The position numbers and the translations under genes were made by a program. The notes beneath the pieces were generated by a model, which saw nothing but the letters and a program-made list of their open reading frames with translations, searched no databases and had not been told where the DNA came from. This document shows positions 16,103 through 25,581 of a stretch of DNA of 64,000 bases, piece after piece (the first letter of the stretch is position 1; every line of letters starts with the position of its first letter). Origin of the DNA: Cupriavidus pauculus (GTDB taxonomy: Bacteria; Pseudomonadota; Gammaproteobacteria; Burkholderiales; Burkholderiaceae); the NCBI RefSeq assembly GCF_002858765.1, contig NZ_PJRP01000019.1, forward strand, positions 1 through 64,000, read 5' to 3'.

Positions 16103-19100
16103 TTGTCAGATTCCGGTACGATCCGTATTCGCGGTGCCCGTCAGCACAATCTCAAGAACGTTGATCTCGACCTGCACACCGGGCAAATGACCGTGGTGAC
16201 CGGGCCGTCGGGGTCAGGCAAGTCGAGCCTGGTGTTCGACACGCTGTACGCAGAAGGCCAGCGCCGCTACGTGGAAACCTTCAGCGCCTATGCGCGCCAG
16301 TTCCTCGACCGGATGGACCGGCCGCAGGTGGACAAGGTGGACGGGGTTCCGCCGGCGATTGCCATCGACCAGACCAACCCGGTGCGCAGTTCGCGGTCGA
16401 CCGTGGGCACGATGACCGAACTCAACGACCACCTGAAGCTGCTGTACGCGCGGGCGGCGGAACTGTTCGACAAGCAGACCGCGCTGCCGGTGCGCCATGA
16501 CTCGCCGGAAACCATCTACGCCGAATTGCAGGCCCGGACGGCCGCTGGGCAGCCGTTTGCCGATGCCCGGCTGGTGGTGACGTTTCCGGTGGAACTGCCG
16601 GAATCGGCCACGGAAGACGAAGTGACGCAATGGTTGTCCGTCAGCGGCTATACGCGCGTGCATGGGCAGCGCATCGTTGAATCGCCAACCGGCAAGCGCA
16701 AGGTGCTGGACGTGGTGGCAGACCGCTTCCGCATCGGGAATGTGGAAAAGGCGCGCGCCATCGAGGCCATCGAAGCCTCGCTGAAGCGCGGCGGCGGCCG
16801 GGTCAGCGTCAATGTGGTCACCGACGAGGGCGACGGTCCCGTGTGGAAGTTCTCCACGGGCCTGCACAGCCCGGAAAGCGATATCCGCTACGCGGACCCG
16901 CAACCGGCGCTGTTCTCTTTCAACTCCGCCTACGGCGCTTGCGAGACGTGTCGCGGGTTTGGCCGCGTGATCGGGGTAGACCTGGGCCTGGTGATTCCGG
17001 ACGGCCGCAAGTCGCTGCGCGACGGGGCGATCAAGCCCATGCAGACGCCGGCCTGGAAGGAATGCCAGGACGACCTGATGCGCTATGCGGCCAAGGCCGG
17101 CATTCCGCGCGACCTGGCGTGGAACCAGCTCAGCGAGGCCGAACAGCACTGGGTGATCCACGGGTCGCCTGACTGGAACGGCCAGTGGAACAAGCAGTGG
17201 TACGGCGTGATGCGGTTCTTCAGCTACCTGGAGTCGAAGGCCTACAAGATGCACATCCGCGTGCTGCTGTCGAAGTACCGCAGCTACACGCCGTGCGAGA
17301 CCTGCTGTGGCGCGCGGCTGAAGACCGAAGCGCTGCTGTGGCGCCTGGGCAGCAAGGACAACGCCGACGCCGTGCTGGCGCCGGCCAGCCGCTTCCTGCC
17401 CAAGGGCGTGGACTGGAACCGCCCGCAGCTGGAAAGCCTGCCGGGTTTGACCGTGCATGACCTGATGCTGATGCCGATTGCGCGCATCCGCCGCTTTTTC
17501 GACGACCTGACCCTGTCGAGCGCCTTGCTGGACGATGCGCTCAAGCTGCTGCTGGCCGAAGTCCGCACGCGCCTGAAGTACCTGTGCGACGTGGGCCTGG
17601 GCTACCTGACACTCGATCGCCAGAGCCGCACGCTGTCCGGCGGCGAGGTGCAGCGGATCAACCTGACCACCGCGCTGGGTACCTCGCTGGTCAACACGCT
17701 GTTCGTGCTGGACGAACCCAGCATCGGCCTGCATCCGCGCGACCTGAACCGCATTGTCGAGGCCATGCACCGCCTGCGCGACGCCGGCAACACGCTGGTG
17801 GTCGTGGAGCACGACCCGTCGGTGATGCTGGCGGCCGACCGCCTGATCGACATGGGTCCCGGCCCCGGCGAACGCGGCGGCTCGATCATTTTCGACGGCA
17901 CCCCCGGCGCTATCCGCAAGGAGCCCACGCTGACGGGCGACTACCTGGGCGGACGCCGGCGCGTGACCGATGCCACGGACTGGCGCCTGCGGCCCGTGGA
18001 TGACACCACGCCGCGCCTGAAGCTCGAAGGGGCCACCGAGCACAACCTCAAGGACGTGACCGTCGAGATCCCGCTGAACCGGCTGGTCTGCGTGACCGGC
18101 GTGTCAGGGTCCGGCAAGTCGACGCTGCTGCAGGATGTGCTGTATCCGGCCATGGCACGCCACTTCGGCAAGGCCACCGAATCGCCGGGCGCGTTCCGCG
18201 AACTGGTGGGCGCCGAGCAGGTCGATGACGTGGTCTTTGTCGACCAGTCGCCCATCGGCAAGACCGCGCGGTCCAACCCGGCCAGCTACGTGGGCGCGTT
18301 CGACGAGCTTCGCAAGCTGTTTGCCAAGGCGCCGCTGGCGCTGCAGCGCGGCTACACGGCCGGCACGTTCAGCTTCAACTCGGGCGACGGCCGCTGCCCC
18401 ACCTGCGGTGGCTCGGGCTTCGAGCACGTGGAGATGCAGTTCCTCTCCGACGTCTACCTGCGCTGCCCGGACTGCGATGGCACGCGCTATCGCGCCGAAG
18501 TGCTGGAAGTGAAGATCGAGCGGGCCGCGCGCGGTCAGCCGCCGCGCACGCTGAGCGTGGCCGATGTGCTGGAACTGACCGTCAGCGAGGCCACCGCGCT
18601 GTTCGAGGGCGATGCCGCCGTGCTGCGCGTGCTGGCGCCGATTGCCGACGTGGGTCTGGAATACGTGAAGCTGGGCCAGCCGGTGCCGACGCTGTCGGGC
18701 GGCGAGGCCCAGCGCCTGAAGCTGGCTGGCTTCCTGGCCGAAACGGCGGCCGCGCAGCCGGTGAAGAACCGCAAGGCAGTGGTGCTGCCCAAGCGGCTGT
18801 TCATGTTCGACGAACCCACCACCGGGCTGCATTTCGACGACATCGCCAAGCTGATGCGCGCGTTCGGCAAGCTGCTGGACGGCGGCCATTCTCTGATCGT
18901 CATCGAGCACAACCTCGACGTGATCCGCGCCTCTGACTGGATTGTCGACCTGGGCCCCGAAGGCGGGGACGCGGGCGGCGAGGTGCTGTGCGTGGGCACG
19001 CCCGACATGGTCAAGGGCTGCACCGACTCGCATACCGGCCACGCGCTGCTGGCCTATGACAAGGCCATGGGCGAATCCGGCACGCTCGCTGCCGAGCGCG

Positions 19101-21964
19101 AGGAGCAGGCAAAGCACGGATTGCCGCTGCAGGCCGCCGTACAGGCCGCCCGGGCGCGCCGTGCCGTGGAGGGCGAGGGCGTGGTGCGCATCGTCAACGC
19201 GCACGAGCACAACCTGAAGGCGCTCAACGTCGACATCCCGCACGGCAAGTTCAACGTGATTACCGGCGTGTCGGGCTCGGGCAAGTCCACGCTGGCGTTC
19301 GACATCCTGTTCCACGAGGGGCAGCGCCGCTATCTGGAATCGCTGAACGCCTATGCGCGGTCGATCGTGCAGCCGGCGGGGCGGCCGGAGGTGGACGCCG
19401 TCTACGGCATTCCGCCCACCGTGGCCATCGAGCAGCGGCTGTCGCGCGGTGGCCGCAAGAGTACCGTGGCGACCACGTCCGAAGTCTGGCACTTCCTGCG
19501 CCTGCTCTACGTCAAGCTGGGCATCCAGCATTGCGTGCATGACGGGGCGCCGGTGACATCCCAGAGCCCGGCGTCGATCGCGGCCCAGCTGCTGCGCGAC
19601 TATCGCGGCCAGCATGTTGGCCTGCTGGCACCGCTGGTGGTGAACCGCAAGGGCGTCTATACCGATCTGGCCAAATGGGCCAAGGCGCGTGGCAATACGC
19701 ACCTGCGCGTGGATGGCGAGTTCCTGCCGGTCGACCCCTGGCCGCGCCTGGACCGCTTCCGCGAGCACACCATCGAACTGCCGGTGGGTGACATCGTCGT
19801 TTCTCCAGACAACGAGGCCGAACTGCGCGCCTTGCTGGACCAGACGCTGGAACTGGGCAAGGGCGTGATGCATTTGCTGGCGCCGCTGGACGGATTGCAC
19901 GATGCCATGCACGACGGCAAGGGGTCGGGCAAGGTCGGCGAAACCAAGGTGTTTTCGACCAAGCGCGCCTGTCCGGTCTGCGGTACCAGCTATCCCGAAC
20001 TGGACCCGCGCATGTTCTCGTACAACAGCAAGCACGGCTGGTGCGGCACCTGCGTCGGCACGGGCCTGGCGCTGACGGGCGAGCAACGCGCGGCGTTTGA
20101 CGACACCGTGCTGGGCGGCGACGACCGTGGCCGCGAGCAGAGCCTGCCATCCGAAGAGCAGGAACCCGAAGGCGTGGCCGATACGCCATGCCCGGACTGC
20201 GGCGGCACGCGTCTGAACCACGTGGCCCGGGCGGTGACGTTCGACACGAATGCCATTACCGATGTGGCGCAATGGACGGTGTCGGACACCCGAAGCTGGG
20301 TCGATGGCCTGCGCCTGAAGGGGCGCGATGCCGAAATCGCACGCGATGTGGTGACCGAAATCTCCAGTCGCCTGCAGTTCCTGGAAGAGGTGGGCCTGGG
20401 CTACCTGAGCCTGGACCGCGCCGCCCCGAGCCTGTCTGGCGGCGAGGCGCAGCGCATCCGCCTGGCTGCGCAGCTCGGCAGCAACCTGCAGGGCGTGTGC
20501 TACGTGCTCGACGAGCCGACCATCGGCCTGCATCCGCGCGACAACCAGATCCTGCTCGATGCCTTGCGCAAGCTGGGCGACAAGGGCAACACGCTTGTTG
20601 TGGTGGAGCACGACGAGGACACCATCCGCCGGGCCGACCACATCATCGACATCGGCCCGGGGGCCGGCAAGCGCGGTGGCAACCTGGTGGCGCAGGGCGG
20701 CGTGGCCGCGCTGTCGGCCGCTGCCGATTCCACCACGGGCAGGTTCCTGGCGCACCCGATGATCCACCCGCTGCAGCCGCGCAGGCCGGTCAAGCCGGCG
20801 CGCGCCGGCAAGGAAGCGGAGCCGGCGCAATGGCTGACGGTGCAGGGCGCGCACCTGCACAACCTGCGTGACGTGACGGCGCGGATTCCATTGGGGCGGC
20901 TGGTGGCCATCACTGGCGTGTCGGGCTCGGGCAAGTCCACGCTGGCGCGCGACGTGCTGATGGCCAATCTGCTGGATGCGGTGGGTCGCTCGGTGATGTC
21001 GTCGCCGGCCACGCGCCGGGCCCGGGCCGCTGCCGAAAAGGCCGGCAAGCCCACGGCGACGAGGGCGCTTAGCGTGGAGCACGCCTGGCATGGCTGCGAA
21101 GGCATCAGCGGCTGGGAATCGATCGACCGCGTGCTGGAAGTGGACCAGACTCCGATCGGCAAGACCCCGCGGTCCTGCCCGGCGACTTATATCGGCGTCT
21201 GGGACGCGATCCGCAAGCTGTTTGCCGAGACGCTGGAAGCCAAGGCACGCGGCTACAGCGCGTCGCGGTTCTCGTTCAACACCAGCGACGGCCGCTGCCC
21301 GGCCTGCGAAGGGCAGGGCGTGCGCACCATCGGCATGAGCTTCCTGCCCGATGTGAAGGTGCCGTGCGACGTCTGCCACGGTCAGCGCTTCAACCCCGAG
21401 ACGCTGGCGGTGACGTGGCGCGGCAAGAACATCGGCGACGTGCTGACGATGGAGATCGACGAGGCCGTGGAGTTCTTCTCGGCCATCACGCAGATCGCCC
21501 ATCCGCTGCAGTTGATGAAGGACGTGGGCCTGGGCTACCTGACGCTGGGCCAGCCGTCGCCAACGCTGTCTGGCGGCGAGGCACAGCGGATCAAGCTGGT
21601 GACGGAGCTGTCGAAGGTACGCGACGACATCACGCGACGCGGCCAGAAGGCCCCGCACACGCTCTACGTGCTGGACGAGCCGACCGTGGGCCTGCACATG
21701 GCCGACGTGGCGCGGCTGATTCGTGTGCTGCACCGGCTCACGGACGGCGGCCACAGCGTGGTGGTGATCGAGCACGACCTGGACGTGATTGCCGAGGCGG
21801 ACTGGATCATCGACCTGGGGCCGGAGGGCGGCGCCCATGGCGGCACCATCGTCGGGGCGGCTGATCCTGAAGCGCTGTCGCGCATCAAGGCCAGCCACAC
21901 CGGTGCGGCATTGTTGCCGGTGCTGGCCCGTACCGCGCCGGACGCGGCGCGCGCCACGGGCTGA
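16103..21964 (+). CDS. uvrA: Four-cassette (double-length) UvrA excinuclease subunit
   Basis: UvrA recognises bulky DNA damage and loads UvrB. The protein has 1953 residues, twice the usual length of about 940. It has four Walker A motifs (GPSGSGKS near 34, GVSGSGKST near 666, 1055 and 1605) and four LSGGE signatures (near 511, 864, 1444 and 1822), so one chain carries a whole UvrA dimer. The second half has a complete first zinc module (CPVCG to CGTC). The first half keeps only the CETC pair near 280 and has lost the CPxC pair. Zinc modules CPTCGGSG/CPDCDGTR and CPACEGQG/CDVCHGQR are intact. The start is TTG, with GAGG 8 bases before it. A LexA box upstream predicts SOS control. Confidence 0.93.
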   Translation: MSDSGTIRIRGARQHNLKNVDLDLHTGQMTVVTGPSGSGKSSLVFDTLYAEGQRRYVETFSAYARQFLDRMDRPQVDKVDGVPPAIAIDQTNPVRSSRSTVGTMTELNDHLKLLYARAAELFDKQTALPVRHDSPETIYAELQARTAAGQPFADARLVVTFPVELPESATEDEVTQWLSVSGYTRVHGQRIVESPTGKRKVLDVVADRFRIGNVEKARAIEAIEASLKRGGGRVSVNVVTDEGDGPVWKFSTGLHSPESDIRYADPQPALFSFNSAYGACETCRGFGRVIGVDLGLVIPDGRKSLRDGAIKPMQTPAWKECQDDLMRYAAKAGIPRDLAWNQLSEAEQHWVIHGSPDWNGQWNKQWYGVMRFFSYLESKAYKMHIRVLLSKYRSYTPCETCCGARLKTEALLWRLGSKDNADAVLAPASRFLPKGVDWNRPQLESLPGLTVHDLMLMPIARIRRFFDDLTLSSALLDDALKLLLAEVRTRLKYLCDVGLGYLTLDRQSRTLSGGEVQRINLTTALGTSLVNTLFVLDEPSIGLHPRDLNRIVEAMHRLRDAGNTLVVVEHDPSVMLAADRLIDMGPGPGERGGSIIFDGTPGAIRKEPTLTGDYLGGRRRVTDATDWRLRPVDDTTPRLKLEGATEHNLKDVTVEIPLNRLVCVTGVSGSGKSTLLQDVLYPAMARHFGKATESPGAFRELVGAEQVDDVVFVDQSPIGKTARSNPASYVGAFDELRKLFAKAPLALQRGYTAGTFSFNSGDGRCPTCGGSGFEHVEMQFLSDVYLRCPDCDGTRYRAEVLEVKIERAARGQPPRTLSVADVLELTVSEATALFEGDAAVLRVLAPIADVGLEYVKLGQPVPTLSGGEAQRLKLAGFLAETAAAQPVKNRKAVVLPKRLFMFDEPTTGLHFDDIAKLMRAFGKLLDGGHSLIVIEHNLDVIRASDWIVDLGPEGGDAGGEVLCVGTPDMVKGCTDSHTGHALLAYDKAMGESGTLAAEREEQAKHGLPLQAAVQAARARRAVEGEGVVRIVNAHEHNLKALNVDIPHGKFNVITGVSGSGKSTLAFDILFHEGQRRYLESLNAYARSIVQPAGRPEVDAVYGIPPTVAIEQRLSRGGRKSTVATTSEVWHFLRLLYVKLGIQHCVHDGAPVTSQSPASIAAQLLRDYRGQHVGLLAPLVVNRKGVYTDLAKWAKARGNTHLRVDGEFLPVDPWPRLDRFREHTIELPVGDIVVSPDNEAELRALLDQTLELGKGVMHLLAPLDGLHDAMHDGKGSGKVGETKVFSTKRACPVCGTSYPELDPRMFSYNSKHGWCGTCVGTGLALTGEQRAAFDDTVLGGDDRGREQSLPSEEQEPEGVADTPCPDCGGTRLNHVARAVTFDTNAITDVAQWTVSDTRSWVDGLRLKGRDAEIARDVVTEISSRLQFLEEVGLGYLSLDRAAPSLSGGEAQRIRLAAQLGSNLQGVCYVLDEPTIGLHPRDNQILLDALRKLGDKGNTLVVVEHDEDTIRRADHIIDIGPGAGKRGGNLVAQGGVAALSAAADSTTGRFLAHPMIHPLQPRRPVKPARAGKEAEPAQWLTVQGAHLHNLRDVTARIPLGRLVAITGVSGSGKSTLARDVLMANLLDAVGRSVMSSPATRRARAAAEKAGKPTATRALSVEHAWHGCEGISGWESIDRVLEVDQTPIGKTPRSCPATYIGVWDAIRKLFAETLEAKARGYSASRFSFNTSDGRCPACEGQGVRTIGMSFLPDVKVPCDVCHGQRFNPETLAVTWRGKNIGDVLTMEIDEAVEFFSAITQIAHPLQLMKDVGLGYLTLGQPSPTLSGGEAQRIKLVTELSKVRDDITRRGQKAPHTLYVLDEPTVGLHMADVARLIRVLHRLTDGGHSVVVIEHDLDVIAEADWIIDLGPEGGAHGGTIVGAADPEALSRIKASHTGAALLPVLARTAPDAARATG

Positions 21965-22819
21965 TCAGCGCGCCCTCGGGGCCTTGGGCGGCCTGGGGGA
22001 TGCCGGCGGCCGGGAAGTCGCTCCGGCCGCCCCGGTCGCAGGCGGCCTTGGCCCTGCCAGGGCCGCCGCGCAGAAATCGATCAGTTCCTCAACCGGCGGC
22101 CCGTTACGGGCCCGCTTGCTGCGCTCGCGCACCCAGTGGGCCAGCGAATACACCACCGTATCCATGAACCAGATCATGCGCAGCTTCATGACGTCGCGCG
22201 GCACGTCGGGCAGCAGCGCATAGAGGTGTTCGCGCACGCGATACAGCGCGCTCATGGCGGTCTTGTCGACCAGGCCCTTGTTGAGCAGCCCCGGGCTGAA
22301 CGTGGTCTGGGCCAGCACCTGCAGGTAGTTGGTACCCCAGTCGGTGTCGAGCACCACCTCGACCAGGGGCCGGATGGTGGCTTCCACCACGCCGTGCATG
22401 TCGATCGGTCGGCCACGGGCTTCGAGTTCGTCCAGATGCCGGTGGCGAATCTCGTTCACCTGGTGCAGGCGTCGGTTCAGCAGATGACTGACCAGTGCCT
22501 CGCGCGATCCGAAATGGTAGTGCAGGGCAGAACGGTTGCGCTGGCCGCTTTCCACCACGATCTGGCGTAGCGGCACCTGTTCCACGCCCTGTTCGGCAAA
22601 CAGGCGCTCGGCGATTTCCAGGATGCGCCGCGCGGTGTCAGTCAGGCCGTCAAGGGCGGCGGGAGCGGCAAGGCCGGCGGCTTGGGTCCCTTCGGCGGCG
22701 TCGGCGCCTGCCGGGCGGTCGGCATCGGCAGCGGTCTTGCGGCCGGGTGTACGGCGGGTGTCGTGTGCGGGTGGGGGTTGCTCATCCGCGATCATGGCGC
22801 GCGCTTGCTTGAGCTTCAT
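21965..22819 (-). CDS. TetR-family regulator
   Basis: The protein has 284 residues. A disordered, Ala/Pro-rich N-terminal extension of about 60 residues precedes the TetR HTH (ILEIAERLFAEQGVEQVPLR, QIVVESGQRNRSALHYHFGS). The ligand-binding domain follows, and a Pro/Ala/Arg-rich tail closes the protein. The first stop base directly abuts the end of uvrA, so the two convergent genes have no room for a terminator. The start may lie further in; MIADEQ at residue 9 is an alternative. A palindrome about 70 bases upstream of the start is a candidate operator. The target is unknown; the porin gene downstream is possible. Confidence 0.85.
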   Translation of the reverse strand: MKLKQARAMIADEQPPPAHDTRRTPGRKTAADADRPAGADAAEGTQAAGLAAPAALDGLTDTARRILEIAERLFAEQGVEQVPLRQIVVESGQRNRSALHYHFGSREALVSHLLNRRLHQVNEIRHRHLDELEARGRPIDMHGVVEATIRPLVEVVLDTDWGTNYLQVLAQTTFSPGLLNKGLVDKTAMSALYRVREHLYALLPDVPRDVMKLRMIWFMDTVVYSLAHWVRERSKRARNGPPVEELIDFCAAALAGPRPPATGAAGATSRPPASPRPPKAPRAR

Positions 22820-22888
22820 GGCGTGGTGGCGTCGCTGGCAGGCTTGTCGTTATCAAAATGAAAGCTTCGCAAGGATACGGAAAAATCC

Positions 22889-22901
22889 GATGTCCGACAT
22901 C
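22889..22901. promoter_or_regulatory. Palindrome upstream of the TetR gene
   Basis: GATGTC and GACATC flank a single C, a perfect 13-base palindrome. It lies between the TetR gene and the porin gene, where TetR autoregulation would be expected. Confidence 0.5.
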
Positions 22902-22990
22902 CATTTGGCGTCGTATTTCCTTCATTTTGCCGCCTCTCCGGGAAAATCCTAACTAACTGAACGGGCGTATGCCGTTAGCCTGCGGTCGAT

Positions 22991-23019
22991 GTCGATTTAA
23001 TACGAGGGATTAAATTGAC
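22991..23019. promoter_or_regulatory. AT-rich inverted repeat in the porin leader
   Basis: GTCGATTTAAT (22991-23001) and ATTAAATTGAC (23009-23019) match at 10 of 11 positions around a 7-base loop. In DNA it could be an operator; in RNA it would form a hairpin about 90 bases before the porin start codon. Confidence 0.5.
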
Positions 23020-23024
23020 ATGGC

Positions 23025-23042
23025 GCGGTCGAAGTCGACCGC
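23025..23042. promoter_or_regulatory. GC-rich palindrome in the porin leader
   Basis: GCGGTCGA and TCGACCGC are perfect 8-base arms with 2 bases between them. It follows the AT-rich repeat by 5 bases, so the two form a compact pair before the porin gene. Confidence 0.45.
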
Positions 23043-23106
23043 AACCGGGCGCTGGACGGAGGAGACCACTGGCGCCATCAGCCACCACACTCGGAACCGT
23101 AAAACA

Positions 23107-24264
23107 ATGAAGAAGACGCTGTTCGCCGCCATTGCCGGCGCGCTGCTTGCGCCCGCCGCTTGGGCGCAATCGTCCGTGACGCTCTATGGCGTCGTCACCA
23201 CGAGCATCCAGTACGTCAACCACGTGCAGAACACCAGCAACGGGGTGCTGGCACCGGGCAGCGGCTCGGCCGTGTTCATGAATTCGTCGGGTATCGCGCA
23301 GTCGCGTTTCGGCCTGCGTGGTGTCGAAGAGCTTGGCGGTGGCCTGAAGAGCCTGTTCGTACTGGAAAACCAGTTCAATGCCGATGACGGCAAGATGGGC
23401 AACGGCGGGCTGCTGTTCGGCCGTCAGGCGTTCGTGGGCTTGCAGAACCAGTGGGGCAAGGTGACGTTCGGCCGCCAGTACACGTCGGCGTTCCTGACCA
23501 TGGGCAGCTTCACGCCGGTGGCCTACGCACCGGAATTCGAGCCGGTCGTGGGGATCGCCGGCCCGAACTTCCGCGAGAACAACGTGGTGCAGTACCAGGG
23601 CACGTTCGGCCCGCTCACGGCCATGGCGCACTGGTCGTTCGGCGAGCGTGCGGGCACCTTTGCGGCGGGTTCGGCCTATGGTGTGGGCCTGTCGTATGCG
23701 AATGGCCCGCTCGGCATCGCGGCGGCCTATGACGAGGTCAAGACGCTCAACACCGCGCAGGCTGCGGGCACATCGGGATCGAACGACTATGGCCGCGACA
23801 TGCGCGCGATGCTCGGTGCCAGCTACCGGCTGGGGCAGGTCAAGATGGTGGCGGGCTACCGCTGGGGTAATTCCGTGGCACCGGCCACCGGCACGCCAAC
23901 CTTGCTGCCGCACCGCGACGACATGTACTGGGTCGGCGTGAACTGGGACGCCACCGCCGCGCTGCGGCTGTCGCTGGCCTACTACTACGACGACATCAAG
24001 TCCGCGCGCATCGGCGGCGTGACGACCAACCCGAAGAACCCGCAGCAGTACCTGGCACTGGCCGACTACAGCCTGTCCAAGCGGACCGATGTGTTCTTCG
24101 CGGTGAACTACGCGCGCAACGCGTCGCTGAACTGGGACAACATTTCGTATCTGCCGAACGGCCAGTCGGTGGGCTACCTGCCGTCGACGTCCCAGGTCTA
24201 TTACAAGACGCCCGACGCCAGCGGCCAGCTGGGCGTTTCGCTGGGCATCCGCCACATTTTCTGA
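23107..24264 (+). CDS. Gram-negative trimeric porin
   Basis: The protein has 385 residues. The signal peptide is MKKTLFAAIAGALLAPAAWA, then QSSVTLYGVV, the hallmark N-terminus of betaproteobacterial porins. Internal family motifs are SRFGLRGVEELGGGLKSLFV, FGRQAFVGLQNQWGKVTFGR and FRENNVVQYQ. The chain ends GIRHIF with the C-terminal Phe needed for assembly. It should form a 16-stranded general diffusion channel. The start ATG follows AAAAC with no strong ribosome-binding site; GGAGGAG lies further up near 23058. Confidence 0.95.
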   Translation: MKKTLFAAIAGALLAPAAWAQSSVTLYGVVTTSIQYVNHVQNTSNGVLAPGSGSAVFMNSSGIAQSRFGLRGVEELGGGLKSLFVLENQFNADDGKMGNGGLLFGRQAFVGLQNQWGKVTFGRQYTSAFLTMGSFTPVAYAPEFEPVVGIAGPNFRENNVVQYQGTFGPLTAMAHWSFGERAGTFAAGSAYGVGLSYANGPLGIAAAYDEVKTLNTAQAAGTSGSNDYGRDMRAMLGASYRLGQVKMVAGYRWGNSVAPATGTPTLLPHRDDMYWVGVNWDATAALRLSLAYYYDDIKSARIGGVTTNPKNPQQYLALADYSLSKRTDVFFAVNYARNASLNWDNISYLPNGQSVGYLPSTSQVYYKTPDASGQLGVSLGIRHIF

Positions 24265-24337
24265 TCCCGGCGCCGTACCCGGGGGATTGGAAGGCAAGCG
24301 AGGGGCCGGCGCGCACTCCACGACGCGCAGGCATTGC

Positions 24338-24371
24338 GGCGCCGCGACCGATGGGTTGCGGCGCCTTTTTT
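24338..24371 (+). terminator. Terminator after the porin gene
   Basis: GGCGCCGC pairs with GCGGCGCC around a 12-base loop and is followed by six T. Confidence 0.88.
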
Positions 24372-24473
24372 CATTGGCGTGGCACCCGCCAGCGCCCGTT
24401 CCCGTCGGCCTTTGGCCGATACGCGCCGAAAGGTGGGTATCATCGGGCCGATACACCGACAAACGGGACCGAC

Positions 24474-25007
24474 ATGCAACGCAAGACTTTCCGCAACATG
24501 CAATGCCCGATCGCTCGCAGCCTTGAACGCGTGGGCGAGTGGTGGAGCATTCTGATCCTGCGCGATGCGTTCTACGGCACGAAGCGCTTCGACGAATTCC
24601 AGCGCAACCTTGATATCGCGCCGAACATGCTGACGCGCCGGCTCAATGGCCTGGTCGAAGAGGGCCTGCTGGAAAAGCGCCAGTATTCGGAACGGCCGCC
24701 GCGTTACGAATACGTGCTGACCGACTGCGGACGCGATTTCCGGCCGGTGTTGCTGGCACTGCTGGCCTGGGGCAACCGCAATTTCGCGCCGGAAGGGGCC
24801 AGTGTGCAGATCGTCGACCGCGACACGGGCAAGGTTGTCGAGCCCCAGCTGGTGGATGCCGCCAACGGCGAGCCGCTGCAGATGGGCAAGCGCCACGTGG
24901 TGCGGGCAGGGCCCGCGGCGGACGATCGTACGCGCGACCGCCTGTCATCGGCGGCTTCCTACATGACCACCCCGGTCCCGGCCAAGGCCAAGGCGCCTGC
25001 CGCCTGA
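24474..25007 (+). CDS. HxlR-family regulator
   Basis: The protein has 177 residues. The HxlR winged HTH is clear: CPIARSLERVGEWWSILILRDAF, then GTKRFDEFQRNL, IAPNMLTRRLNGLVEEGLLE and the wing RYEYVLTDCGRDF. A conserved Cys in the N-terminal helix (MQCPIARS) may sense thiol-reactive compounds, as in related regulators. A C-terminal extension of about 60 residues continues past the HTH. No divergent partner gene is present, so the target is not evident. Confidence 0.9.
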   Translation: MQRKTFRNMQCPIARSLERVGEWWSILILRDAFYGTKRFDEFQRNLDIAPNMLTRRLNGLVEEGLLEKRQYSERPPRYEYVLTDCGRDFRPVLLALLAWGNRNFAPEGASVQIVDRDTGKVVEPQLVDAANGEPLQMGKRHVVRAGPAADDRTRDRLSSAASYMTTPVPAKAKAPAA

Positions 25008-25134
25008 CATCAGCAGGCGATTTGCAGGCGATTTGTTGGCGCCACAGCCGGCTGGCGCCGCCGGCCCGGGCATCCTACTCTGGTGAATTCGGACGTCTTC
25101 CTCTGCCCCTTCACTTGCCCTGCAGGAGCCTGCC

Positions 25135-25479
25135 ATGCCCGATTTCCGCCTGCCCCTTTCTGGCGACGTCATCCAGTCGATCAATCCATGGAACTGGTTC
25201 GTGCGCACCGTCGGCGGCCAGTTTGGCCTGATCAACATCAACCTGGGACGCAGCACCAACCCCGAACTCGAGGCCCGCATCCTCGATGAAGTGGGCTCGT
25301 ATGGCGCGCAGCTTGGCAAGATTGGCGATGCGCTGGGCGTGCTGCTGGCGCATGTCGACCGCAGCAAGCTGAGCGAAGTCGAGGCGTGCAAGATCAAGGA
25401 ATTCGAGGCCCAGCTTGCCGAGGTCGCCAGGGTCAAGGCGCGGCGTGCGGCGCTGCCGGGGACGCCATCGGCGGGTTGA
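25135..25479 (+). CDS. Small hypothetical protein
   Basis: The protein has 114 residues, with AGGAGCCTGCC before the ATG. I do not recognise the family. It starts MPDFRLPLSGDVIQSINPWN, has no signal peptide or membrane segment, and the C-terminal 50 residues are Glu/Lys/Ala-rich and probably helical (KIKEFEAQLAEVARVKARRA). The ribosome-binding site and codon use support a real gene. Confidence 0.75.
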   Translation: MPDFRLPLSGDVIQSINPWNWFVRTVGGQFGLININLGRSTNPELEARILDEVGSYGAQLGKIGDALGVLLAHVDRSKLSEVEACKIKEFEAQLAEVARVKARRAALPGTPSAG

Positions 25480-25581
25480 TGGCTGCGGCGTCAGGTTGCT
25501 CCAAAAGCATTTCTGACATAGAGTCCAAGGGATCAGCACCCCGTCCTCCGACGGTTTTTTCGCCGACTCCGGATAGACCCG

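Noticed and set aside
18104..21898. A 1264-codon open frame on the minus strand opposite uvrA, with several other very long antisense frames across the window
   Set aside because: The DNA is so GC-rich that antisense frames stay open by chance. The translations are Arg/Ala/His/Gln-rich with no family motif, and the plus strand encodes a clear UvrA.
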